Source: a bacterium (GTDB lineage Bacteria > UBA6262). Taken from it: DNA of 5,325 nt. The position numbers were made by a program, and so were the translations under genes. Of the stretch, positions 1 through 5,325 are shown piece after piece. The stretch spans positions 1-5,325 of the forward strand of contig JAQUQP010000135.1 in assembly GCA_028716025.1 (NCBI GenBank), in the 5' to 3' direction. Position 1 is the first letter of the stretch, and every line of letters starts with the position of its first letter. The notes beneath the pieces are model-generated. The model was not told the origin of the DNA. It searched no databases and worked only from the letters and a program-made list of their open reading frames with translations.

Positions 1-225
1 GACCGGGAAGATCTGCTGGCCCGGTTGGCTAAGAAGAATATCCAAACGAGACCAGTTTGGTTCCTTAACCATTGGCAGAAACCTTATTTGAAAAACCAGC
101 ATTATAAGATTGAAAAAGCGATTTGGTTCTGGCAAAAAGTGCTGAACCTGCCTTGCAGCAGCAACTTAACCGAAGCCCAGGTTAAAACCGTTGCTACTGC
201 GATCAGGGAAGCCGGGAGGAAATAA
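1..225 (+). CDS. legC: LegC/PglE-like sugar aminotransferase, C-terminal end (partial)
   Basis: This is the last 74 codons of a gene whose reading frame is open through the left edge of the window; the TTG at 25 is internal, not a start. Seen: an IQTRPVW segment, a Lys-Pro-Tyr, IEKAIWFW, and a near-terminal LPCSSNLTEAQV motif. This tail is typical of the DegT/DnrJ/EryC1 PLP-dependent aminotransferases of the LegC/PglE kind, which are about 380-400 residues long, so roughly four fifths is missing, including the PLP lysine. Family role: transfer of an amino group from glutamate to C4 of a nucleotide-linked 4-keto-6-deoxy sugar in the cytoplasm. The TAA at 223-225 shares its last base with the next ATG, so the two are probably translationally coupled. 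The pathway context favours LegC; a bacillosamine-type PglE is the alternative. Confidence 0.85.
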   Translation, partial: DREDLLARLAKKNIQTRPVWFLNHWQKPYLKNQHYKIEKAIWFWQKVLNLPCSSNLTEAQVKTVATAIREAGRK

Positions 226-227
226 TG
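215..227 (+). promoter_or_regulatory. Shine-Dalgarno site and stop/start overlap of legC-ptmE
   Basis: GGAGGA at 215-220 lies inside the end of legC, four bases before the ATG at 225. The legC stop and ptmE start form TAATG. This fixes the ptmE start and suggests that ribosomes ending legC re-initiate on ptmE. Confidence 0.75.
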
Positions 228-1283
228 CAAGACTTGAAGAAGATGCTGATCGCTCCTGATATACCCATAAAAAAGGCATTAAAACAGATGGACGAGGCAG
301 CTGGCAAGATATTGTTCGTGGTTGATGACAAAGACCGGTTGTTAGGTACTATTACCGATGGCGATATTCGTCGTTGGATCATCAAAGGTAAGAGCCTGGA
401 TGAAGCAGTAGACAATGTAATGAACCGGTCTCCTTTATTTTTACAGTACGGGTATGATACTGCCAGCGCCAAAAAGATAATGATCGGGAAAAAAATAGAG
501 ACTTTGCCGGTCCTTAATGACAATAAACAAATAATCAGAGTGATCAACTGGCTTGACCTGTTCGAAACCTCTTTTAAAAAACATGGCAATATCAATCTGC
601 CAGTCGTCATTATGGCCGGGGGAGAGGGAACCAGGCTAGCACCTTTTACCAAGGTTTTACCCAAACCTTTGCTCCCGATAGGCGAACAGCCGATCATCGG
701 TTTGATCATCGATAAATTTTTCATTTGCGGCTGCCAAAAGTTTTTCCTTTCGGTAAATTATAAGGCCAATCTTATTAAAGCTTATTTCGATGATTTCAAA
801 CATAAGTATGATATCAATTACTTACAGGAAGAAAAACCCCTGGGAACCGCGGGCAGCCTGCGATTACTCACAGACAAGATCAAAACGACTTTCTTTGTCA
901 CTAATTGTGATATCCTGATCGAAGCAGATTACGCGGATATCTTCAAATACCACCGCCGCAACAAAAATATGATCACCCTGGTGGGATCAATGAAGCATTA
1001 TGTCATCCCTTATGGCGTCTGCGATATCAGCCAAGGGGGAAATCTTAAAGGATTGCGGGAAAAACCAGAATATGATCTGCTGGTAAATACCGGTCTTTAT
1101 ATCATTGAGCCGGAAATTTTAAACTTGATCCCTAGAAATAAACAGTACCATATAACCGACCTGATCAATGACAGTATGCGCCGGGGCAAAAAGGTTGGGG
1201 TTTATCCGGTTTCGGAGAAATCGTGGTTGGATATGGGGCAATGGGATGCCTTCAAAGAAATGTTGAAGCAATATGGAGTTTAA
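225..1283 (+). CDS. ptmE: PtmE-like CBS-pair nucleotidyltransferase (probable GlcN-1-P guanylyltransferase)
   Basis: This 352-residue protein has two CBS repeats at about 7-65 and 66-120 (GTITDGDIRR at 41-50), then a sugar-phosphate nucleotidyltransferase domain. The latter shows the Gly-rich NTP loop AGGEGTRLAPFTKVLPKP at 131-148, LGTAGSL at 206-212, NCDI at 227-230 with the likely metal Asp229, VNTGLY at 287-292 and WLDMGQWDAF at 334-343. The architecture and length match Campylobacter PtmE (about 340 residues), known to join GlcN-1-phosphate to GMP from GTP in legionaminic acid synthesis. Use of GTP rather than UTP or CTP is inferred from family and context, not read from the sequence. CBS pairs commonly bind adenine nucleotides, so the enzyme may sense energy state. 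It sits between legC and neuD. A mannose-1-phosphate guanylyltransferase-like role is the main alternative. Confidence 0.88.
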   Translation: MQDLKKMLIAPDIPIKKALKQMDEAAGKILFVVDDKDRLLGTITDGDIRRWIIKGKSLDEAVDNVMNRSPLFLQYGYDTASAKKIMIGKKIETLPVLNDNKQIIRVINWLDLFETSFKKHGNINLPVVIMAGGEGTRLAPFTKVLPKPLLPIGEQPIIGLIIDKFFICGCQKFFLSVNYKANLIKAYFDDFKHKYDINYLQEEKPLGTAGSLRLLTDKIKTTFFVTNCDILIEADYADIFKYHRRNKNMITLVGSMKHYVIPYGVCDISQGGNLKGLREKPEYDLLVNTGLYIIEPEILNLIPRNKQYHITDLINDSMRRGKKVGVYPVSEKSWLDMGQWDAFKEMLKQYGV

Positions 1284-1286
1284 ATT

Positions 1287-1934
1287 ATGAAAAAGATCTT
1301 GCTCTTAGGTGCTGGTGATCACGCTAAAGTCATTATCGATGCTCTTTCACGGCTGGGAGAATTCAGGATAGCCGGATTGATCGATCAACCAGGAAAAGTG
1401 GGGCAAAAAGTTCTCAATGTCCCGATTATTGGTACTGACCAGGATCTGGCGCGCTTGTACCGCCGGGGGATCAAGTATGCTTTTATTGCGGTTGGCAGTA
1501 TCGGTGACCCTCGCTGCCGGGTCAAGCTTGAGAAACTGATTAAAAAGGCCGGATATGCACTGCCCAATATTATCAGCCTAGACGCATTGGTTTCTAAATT
1601 CGCTTCTCTGGGGCAGGGTAATTACCTGGCGCCTGGGGTGATCATCAACGCGCAGGCAGTGGTCGGTAATAATACGATCATCAATACCGGTGCCATCATT
1701 GACCATGATTGCCGGATAGGCGATTATGTGCACCTGGCTCCCGGAGTGGTACTGAGCGGCGGAGTGACCGTAGGGGAACGGACACATATCGGGACAGGCA
1801 GTTGTGTCTCCCAGTATATCAAGATCGGTAAGGATACTATCATTGGTGCGGGCAGTGTGGTCGTTAAGAACATCGGTGCGAAAACCATAGCTTACGGTAA
1901 CCCGTGCAAAGAGATCAGGAAAAATGAAAAATAG
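1287..1934 (+). CDS. neuD: NeuD/PglD-family sugar O/N-acetyltransferase (left-handed beta-helix)
   Basis: This 215-residue cytoplasmic enzyme has the two-part NeuD/PglD layout. The N-terminal Rossmann-like domain starts with GAGDHAKV at 8-15, and hexapeptide repeats run from about 108 to 200. The predicted general base is His140 within IDHDC, aligning with PglD His125; His149 matches a second conserved family His. The end, GNPCKEIRK at 205-213, is typical. Family role: acetyl-CoA-dependent acetylation of a nucleotide sugar amine (PglD) or of sialic acid hydroxyls (NeuD). No separate GNAT enzyme is visible here, so I infer it fills the LegH step, N-acetylating the 4-amino group made by LegC. 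GGAG at 1275-1278 precedes the start by 8 bases, and 3 bases separate it from ptmE. Its end overlaps neuB by 11 bases in another frame. Confidence 0.88.
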   Translation: MKKILLLGAGDHAKVIIDALSRLGEFRIAGLIDQPGKVGQKVLNVPIIGTDQDLARLYRRGIKYAFIAVGSIGDPRCRVKLEKLIKKAGYALPNIISLDALVSKFASLGQGNYLAPGVIINAQAVVGNNTIINTGAIIDHDCRIGDYVHLAPGVVLSGGVTVGERTHIGTGSCVSQYIKIGKDTIIGAGSVVVKNIGAKTIAYGNPCKEIRKNEK

Positions 1935-2832
1935 GGCTTTCATCATAGCCGAAGCCGGCGTTAATCATAATGGATCCTTAAAACTCGCCAAGAAACTGGT
2001 GCTGGCTGCCGCCAAAGCCGGCGCTGATGCGGTCAAATTCCAGACTTTCCGGGCTGAAGCCCTGGCCACGGGTAAGGCCCCTAAAGCCGGTTATCAGCGG
2101 AAAAATACTCCGTCGGGAGAGAATCAGCTGAGAATGCTGCGGCGGTTGGAACTTGACGGGAAAGCGCATCGTTTACTTCAAGCTCTCTGCCGGCGGCAGG
2201 GTATTGAATTTATTTCCTCTCCATTTGATCTGCATAGTATTCTTTTCCTGCAACAGCTTGGCTTGCGCACGTTTAAAATACCCTCGGGAGAGATCGATAA
2301 CTTGCCTTATCTGCGTTTACTGGGAGCAATGAAAAAAAAGGTAATACTGTCGACCGGGATGGCGACGATGAAAGAAATAAGGCAAGCGCTTCAGGTCTTG
2401 CAAAGCGCCGGAACACCCAAAAGTAAGATAACTGTATTGCAATGCCATACAGAGTATCCCACGGATTTTAAAGATGCCAATCTTAAAGCTATGAATGAGA
2501 TCGGCCGCCGGTTCAAGGTAAAGACTGGTTATTCAGATCACACGATGGGAGCGGAAGCGGCGATCGCGGCGGTTGCGCTCGGAGCGGCAGTGGTCGAAAA
2601 ACATTTGACTCTAGACCGGGATATGCCGGGTCCTGATCATCAGGCCTCCCTGGATCCGTATGGTTTTAAAGCAATGGTCAAAGCGATTAGGAACGTGGAA
2701 CAGGCCATGGGAACCGGTATCAAGCGGCCGACCGCGGCAGAAAAACGGAACATGAAGATCGCTCGTAAAAGTTTAGTGGCAGCCTGTCCGATAAAAAAGG
2801 AGAGACTTTTTCTGCTGACAATATCACGGTAA
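1924..2832 (+). CDS. neuB: NeuB-family nonulosonate synthase, TIM barrel; frame broken before the SAF domain
   Basis: NeuB enzymes condense phosphoenolpyruvate with a six-carbon N-acyl amino sugar to form a nine-carbon acid. The zero frame gives 302 residues: AEAGVNHNG at 9-17, KFQ at 38-40, SSPFD at 98-102, KIPSGE at 118-123, STGM at 143-146, GYSDHT at 202-207 and EKHLTLDRDMPGPDH at 225-239. His206 and His227 are 21 apart, like the metal ligands His215 and His236 of Neisseria NeuB. The barrel is complete, but after Ile290-Lys-Lys the protein turns into an unrelated ten-residue tail, while family members are about 335-350 long. The missing SAF domain continues in the -1 frame to 2930 (separate entry). 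A one-base backward slip restores a 335-residue protein. The context favours legionaminic acid synthase (LegI). AGGA at 1917-1920 is close to the ATG, and coupling to neuD through the 11-base overlap is likely. Confidence 0.9.
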   Translation: MKNRAFIIAEAGVNHNGSLKLAKKLVLAAAKAGADAVKFQTFRAEALATGKAPKAGYQRKNTPSGENQLRMLRRLELDGKAHRLLQALCRRQGIEFISSPFDLHSILFLQQLGLRTFKIPSGEIDNLPYLRLLGAMKKKVILSTGMATMKEIRQALQVLQSAGTPKSKITVLQCHTEYPTDFKDANLKAMNEIGRRFKVKTGYSDHTMGAEAAIAAVALGAAVVEKHLTLDRDMPGPDHQASLDPYGFKAMVKAIRNVEQAMGTGIKRPTAAEKRNMKIARKSLVAACPIKKERLFLLTISR

Positions 2833-2836
2833 AAAG
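2793..2836 (+). promoter_or_regulatory. Candidate -1 ribosomal frameshift site: A AAA AAG heptamer plus stem-loop
   Basis: The heptamer A AAA AAG at 2793-2799 is in phase with neuB codons 290-292 and is the known slippery site of E. coli dnaX. Slipping back one base leads straight into the SAF domain. After a 6-base spacer, a stem can be drawn by eye: 2806-2811 with 2831-2836, 2812-2814 with 2827-2829 (one G-U pair) and 2816-2818 with 2824-2826, with single bulges at 2815 and 2830 and a 5-base loop. It is AT-rich and its energy was not computed. I see no convincing Shine-Dalgarno-like stimulator upstream. The zero-frame stop at 2830-2832 lies in the 3' arm. A simple deletion or a sequencing error at the A6 run would look the same. 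Confidence 0.4.
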
Positions 2837-2930
2837 ACCGGGAACGGGCCTTAGCCCTATGTTGTGGGACTGGTTATTGGGTAAAAAATCTCCCCGGGAC
2901 TTTCGGAAGGATGAAATAATATGTCTATAA
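2799..2930 (+). other. neuB: C-terminal SAF (antifreeze-like) domain of NeuB in the -1 frame
   Basis: Reading from GGA at 2799 in the -1 frame gives 43 residues and a TAA at 2928-2930. They include GETFSADN, KRPGTGLSPM, GKKSPRDF and KDEII, the usual end of a NeuB protein. Joined after Lys292 they make 335 residues. The arginine of KRPG becomes residue 305; with the 9-residue offset given by the metal histidines it falls on Arg314 of Neisseria NeuB, which reaches into the partner subunit's active site. The domain has no start codon or independent ribosome site in frame, so it can only be made by a frame change within neuB. The restored gene overlaps neuC by 10 bases, like the neuD-neuB junction, which suggests this was the ancestral frame. 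Confidence 0.88.
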
Positions 2931-4084
2931 GAAAAAAGATCTGTATCGTTACTGGCGGCAGGGCGGAATATGGATTGTTCCACCCTTTGATCACTGCGAT
3001 CGGGAATGACGGCACTTTCAAGCTACAACTGGCAGTAACTGGCATGCATTTGTCCGCGAAATTCGGCAATACCTATAAAGAAATATCCAATGATGGGGTC
3101 AGTATAGACGCCAAAATACCCATTGGTTTAGGAGACGACAGTCCTTTAGGCATATTGAAGAGTATGTCCCAGGCACTTGCCGGTTTAGGAAGAGCTTTTA
3201 CCAAACTAAGACCGGATTATGTGCTTCTTCTAGGCGACAGGTTTGAGACTTTTTGTGCTGCCGCTGCTGCCCATGTCAACAGGATACCTCTTATTCACTT
3301 GCATGGCGGTGAGTTGAGCGAAGGAGTTATTGATGATGCCTTTAGGCATGCCGTGACAAAAATGAGCCAGCTTCATTTTGCTTCTACTGATGAATACAGG
3401 AAAAGGATAATCCAACTGGGAGAAGATCCCCGGCACGTATATACGGTGGGCGCTATTGGGCTGGATAATATTAATGAGACGCAGCAGCTGAATGCCAGGG
3501 AACTGGCTGCTGATCTGGGATTTGTGGTGGATGAAAATACCGTAATTGTAACGTTCCATCCGGCTACCCTGGAAAGAACAGCGGCAGGTCGGCAATTCGG
3601 TGAACTGTTGCAAGCGCTGGAGAAAATACCCAGGCTCAAAGTGCTTTTTACCCGGCCCAACGCCGATACCGGCGGGCAGGCTATAATCAAGATGATAGAC
3701 TCTTTTGTTAAAAGACACCGGGATAGGGCTGTTTCCTATGTTTCTCTCGGCCGGATCCGTTACCTGGCAGCGGTAAGCGCTGCCGGGGCAGTCGCGGGAA
3801 ATTCATCCAGCGGCATTATTGAAGTTCCTTCTTTGGGCAAGCCTACGATCAATATCGGGGACCGTCAAAAAGGAAGGATCATGGCTAACAGTATTATTAA
3901 TTGTCCTCCGGAAGCTTTAGCCCTAGAAAGAGCTTTACGCAAAGCTTTTTCTCCCTCTTTCAGGGAACTCGCGAAAAAAGGCAGGAATCCTTACGGCAAC
4001 GGCAAGACTGCTTTACGGATATTAACAATTATGAAAAAAGAGCTTCCCGGATTACAAATAAAAAAACACTTCCACGATTTATGA
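2921..4084 (+). CDS. neuC: NeuC/LegG hydrolysing nucleotide-sugar 2-epimerase
   Basis: This 387-residue protein belongs to the UDP-GlcNAc 2-epimerase superfamily (GT-B fold), hydrolysing branch. Seen: TGGRAEYG at 11-18 near the start, LGDRFE at 104-109, HLHGGE at 126-131, TFHP at 211-214, NADTGG at 247-252, GNSSSGIIE at 293-301 and NIGDRQKGR at 311-319. The last two are the nucleotide-binding C-terminal half. The length is normal. Role: removes the nucleotide and inverts C2, releasing the free manno-configured sugar that NeuB uses. The neighbouring PtmE suggests a GDP-linked diacetamido sugar, as for Campylobacter LegG; Legionella uses the UDP form, and the base cannot be told by eye. GGAAGGA at 2905-2911 lies 9 bases before the ATG. 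The stop is 7 bases before neuA. Confidence 0.92.
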   Translation: MSIRKKICIVTGGRAEYGLFHPLITAIGNDGTFKLQLAVTGMHLSAKFGNTYKEISNDGVSIDAKIPIGLGDDSPLGILKSMSQALAGLGRAFTKLRPDYVLLLGDRFETFCAAAAAHVNRIPLIHLHGGELSEGVIDDAFRHAVTKMSQLHFASTDEYRKRIIQLGEDPRHVYTVGAIGLDNINETQQLNARELAADLGFVVDENTVIVTFHPATLERTAAGRQFGELLQALEKIPRLKVLFTRPNADTGGQAIIKMIDSFVKRHRDRAVSYVSLGRIRYLAAVSAAGAVAGNSSSGIIEVPSLGKPTINIGDRQKGRIMANSIINCPPEALALERALRKAFSPSFRELAKKGRNPYGNGKTALRILTIMKKELPGLQIKKHFHDL

Positions 4085-4091
4085 GGGCGCA

Positions 4092-4799
4092 ATGTTCGAT
4101 AAAAAAAGTCTGCTAGCCATTATACCGGCCAGAGGGGGGTCAAAACGCCTTCCTGGAAAAAATATCAAGACTTTTGCCGGCAAGCCTTTGATCACCAGGA
4201 CCATTGAAGCTGCCTTGTCTGTGCCGGCGATCGATGTCCTGATGGTGAGTACGGACGATAAGAATATAGCCAGGATCGCTAAGAGCGGCGGAGCCAAAGT
4301 GCCATTGCTCCGTCCGCATAATCTGGCGACAGACCGTGCCAAAAGCGTAGACGTCATTTTTCACGCTCTTGACTGGTACAAAAAAAATGAAGGTAAGACT
4401 TTTGACTTAGTCCTACTGTTACAGCCGACTTCACCGCTGAGAGAAGCTAAGGATATTAAAAAGGCTTTAGCCCTTTTTAAAAAGAAGAAAGCGGGAGCGG
4501 TAGTGTCAGTATGCGAGACAGAACATCATCCTTGGTGGTCCAATATCCTTCCGCCTGATCACAATATGGGAGAATTCCTTAATCCCGCATTGCAGAACAG
4601 GGCCAGCCAGGAATTACCTGTTTTTTACCGTTTGAATGGAGCTATTTACCTTGCCAACACAGCTTATCTGCGCAAGCACAATGGATTCATGGGTAAGCAG
4701 ACTTACGCTTTGATCATGGACCATTCATCTTCAGTTGATATTGATGACCTCAATGATTTTAAATACGCGGAATTCCTGAAATTGAAACATAATCCTTAA
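4092..4799 (+). CDS. neuA: NeuA/LegF CMP-nonulosonate synthetase
   Basis: This 235-residue cytidylyltransferase moves CMP from CTP onto a nine-carbon acid, giving the donor used by glycosyltransferases. Seen: the nucleotide loop IPARGGSKRLPGKNI at 11-25, STDD at 53-56, LQPTSPLR at 110-117, NGAIY at 182-186 and SVDIDDLNDF at 214-223, whose Asp216 and Asp218 are the likely metal ligands. It has the compact single-domain length of bacterial LegF/NeuA enzymes, without the extra esterase domain of E. coli NeuA. Specificity for legionaminic, neuraminic or pseudaminic acid cannot be read from motifs; the operon favours a legionaminic-type acid. GAGGG at 4083-4087, overlapping the neuC stop, serves as its ribosome site. 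Confidence 0.92.
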   Translation: MFDKKSLLAIIPARGGSKRLPGKNIKTFAGKPLITRTIEAALSVPAIDVLMVSTDDKNIARIAKSGGAKVPLLRPHNLATDRAKSVDVIFHALDWYKKNEGKTFDLVLLLQPTSPLREAKDIKKALALFKKKKAGAVVSVCETEHHPWWSNILPPDHNMGEFLNPALQNRASQELPVFYRLNGAIYLANTAYLRKHNGFMGKQTYALIMDHSSSVDIDDLNDFKYAEFLKLKHNP

Positions 4800-4818
4800 A
4801 ATTCATGAAGAAGGCCAG

Positions 4819-5325
4819 ATGAATATCTTATTAATTCAACCACCTCAGTATTATTATGGGAAATCAAGAGAGCCATTTTTATTTCCGCGCGGTATCGGCC
4901 ATATTGCCAAGGCTCTTTTAGACGCCGGGCACCAGATACAGGTTTTAGACGTCTATGCTCATCAATATAGCAATGACGCAGTGCTGGAACATCTGAAAAA
5001 GGTCAGTTTCGACCTGGTGGCGATCAGTGCAATGTCGACACAATATAATTATGTCCGGTGGCTAAGTTCAGAATTGAAGAAACTGCACCCGGGTAAAAAT
5101 ATAATCGTGGGTGGGGCGCTGGCCACGTTCAGTGCCCAGACCGTACTGGAAAATACGGATATCGATACCTGTGTTATCGGTGAAGGTGAGAGGACCATTG
5201 TCGAACTGGTTGCGTGTCTTAACGATCCTGGACAGGTTAGCGGTATCCATTATAAGAAAGACGGCCGATTGGTTCGGACTAAAGACAGGGATTATATCAA
5301 AAACCTGGATGAGATCCCTTTCCCG
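4819..5325 (+). CDS. B12-binding-domain protein, probable radical SAM enzyme (partial, N-terminal)
   Basis: The frame is open from the ATG at 4819 to the right edge (169 codons, no stop). Seen: an opening LLIQPPQ at 4-10, FPRGIGHIAKALLDAGHQIQ at 22-41, IVGGALATF at 96-104, VIGEGE at 119-124 and NLDEIPFP at 162-169. This is the usual run of the cobalamin-binding Rossmann domain and linker that precede the radical SAM barrel in BchE/HpnP-like proteins. The CxxxCxxC cluster motif would lie beyond the window. The classic DxHxxG cobalamin motif is not clear: after QVLDVYAHQ there is no fitting glycine, which is common in this class. Such enzymes carry out methylations or rearrangements, and the substrate here is unknown. 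An AAGG at 4811-4814 precedes the start, 19 bases after neuA, so co-transcription is likely. Confidence 0.8.
   Translation, partial: MNILLIQPPQYYYGKSREPFLFPRGIGHIAKALLDAGHQIQVLDVYAHQYSNDAVLEHLKKVSFDLVAISAMSTQYNYVRWLSSELKKLHPGKNIIVGGALATFSAQTVLENTDIDTCVIGEGERTIVELVACLNDPGQVSGIHYKKDGRLVRTKDRDYIKNLDEIPFP

Noticed and set aside
25..225. A complete 66-residue gene starting at TTG 25
   Set aside because: The frame stays open to position 1 and the protein is the tail of a LegC-type aminotransferase, so it is a partial gene.
269..275. In-frame A AAA AAG heptamer in ptmE codons 15-17, also at 2334-2340 in neuB and 2932-2938 in neuC
   Set aside because: The frame continues normally with family motifs downstream at all three, so no shift is needed. 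They show that Lys-Lys codons make this heptamer common here and weaken the heptamer as sole evidence at 2793.
203..724. 173-codon minus-strand open frame opposite ptmE, and other antisense or overlapping open frames (such as 3230-3718 and 4079-4357)
   Set aside because: They lie opposite or within genes with clear family motifs, and their translations show no recognisable domain.
2793..2798. A6 tract as a phase-variation switch by slipped-strand mispairing
   Set aside because: Six bases is short for contingency loci, and longer A runs (such as A8 at 2332-2339) keep their frame. Not excluded, but nothing specific supports it.
2846..2857. GGGC-CTTA-GCCC hairpin after the neuB zero-frame stop, as a terminator
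   Set aside because: Only four base pairs with no T run, and it lies within SAF-domain coding sequence of the -1 frame inside a tight operon.
4805..4822. Five-codon minicistron (MKKAR) whose TGA overlaps the start of the B12-domain gene
   Set aside because: No ribosome site precedes it, and an ATGA overlap this short arises easily by chance.

Overview
This window is one strand-coherent block of a nonulosonic (sialic-acid-like) sugar operon. All genes are on the + strand, with junctions of 1 to 19 bases or short overlaps. The protein families (legC, ptmE, neuD, neuB, neuC, neuA) match a legionaminic-acid-type pathway ending in a CMP-activated sugar for a surface glycan or glycoprotein. No rRNA, tRNA, CRISPR array, mobile element or integrase is visible. 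The organism cannot be named from the sequence. The layout fits a bacterium with glycosylated surface structures, and the mix of Lys/Ile-rich proteins with moderate GC would suit many uncultured Gram-negative lineages, but that is only an impression.

Layout: (1) 1-225, the C-terminal end of a LegC/PglE-type sugar aminotransferase. (2) 225-1283, a CBS-pair plus nucleotidyltransferase protein like Campylobacter PtmE, which makes GDP-glucosamine for legionaminic acid. (3) 1287-1934, a NeuD/PglD-type left-handed beta-helix acetyltransferase. (4) 1924-2832 and on to 2930, NeuB synthase, whose reading frame is broken near its end. (5) 2921-4084, NeuC/LegG hydrolysing 2-epimerase. (6) 4092-4799, NeuA/LegF CMP-sugar synthetase. 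(7) from 4819 off the right edge, the N-terminal B12-binding part of a probable radical SAM protein.

Likely working order: PtmE charges an amino-sugar phosphate with a nucleotide; a dehydratase (expected upstream, not seen) and LegC make a 4-amino-6-deoxy sugar; NeuD acetylates it; NeuC removes the nucleotide and epimerises C2; NeuB condenses the product with phosphoenolpyruvate; NeuA adds CMP.

The most interesting point is in neuB. The zero frame stops after 302 codons, and the missing C-terminal SAF (antifreeze-like) domain lies intact in the -1 frame. The switch falls exactly on an A AAA AAG heptamer, the slippery site of E. coli dnaX, and a possible 12-pair stem-loop begins 6 bases downstream. 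A -1 slip there gives a 335-residue NeuB of normal length, including the arginine expected to reach into the partner subunit's active site, and makes the gene overlap neuC by 10 bases. Programmed frameshifting, a real one-base deletion and a homopolymer sequencing error all remain possible. The same heptamer occurs in frame at three other places in the window where no shift is needed, so the heptamer alone proves little.
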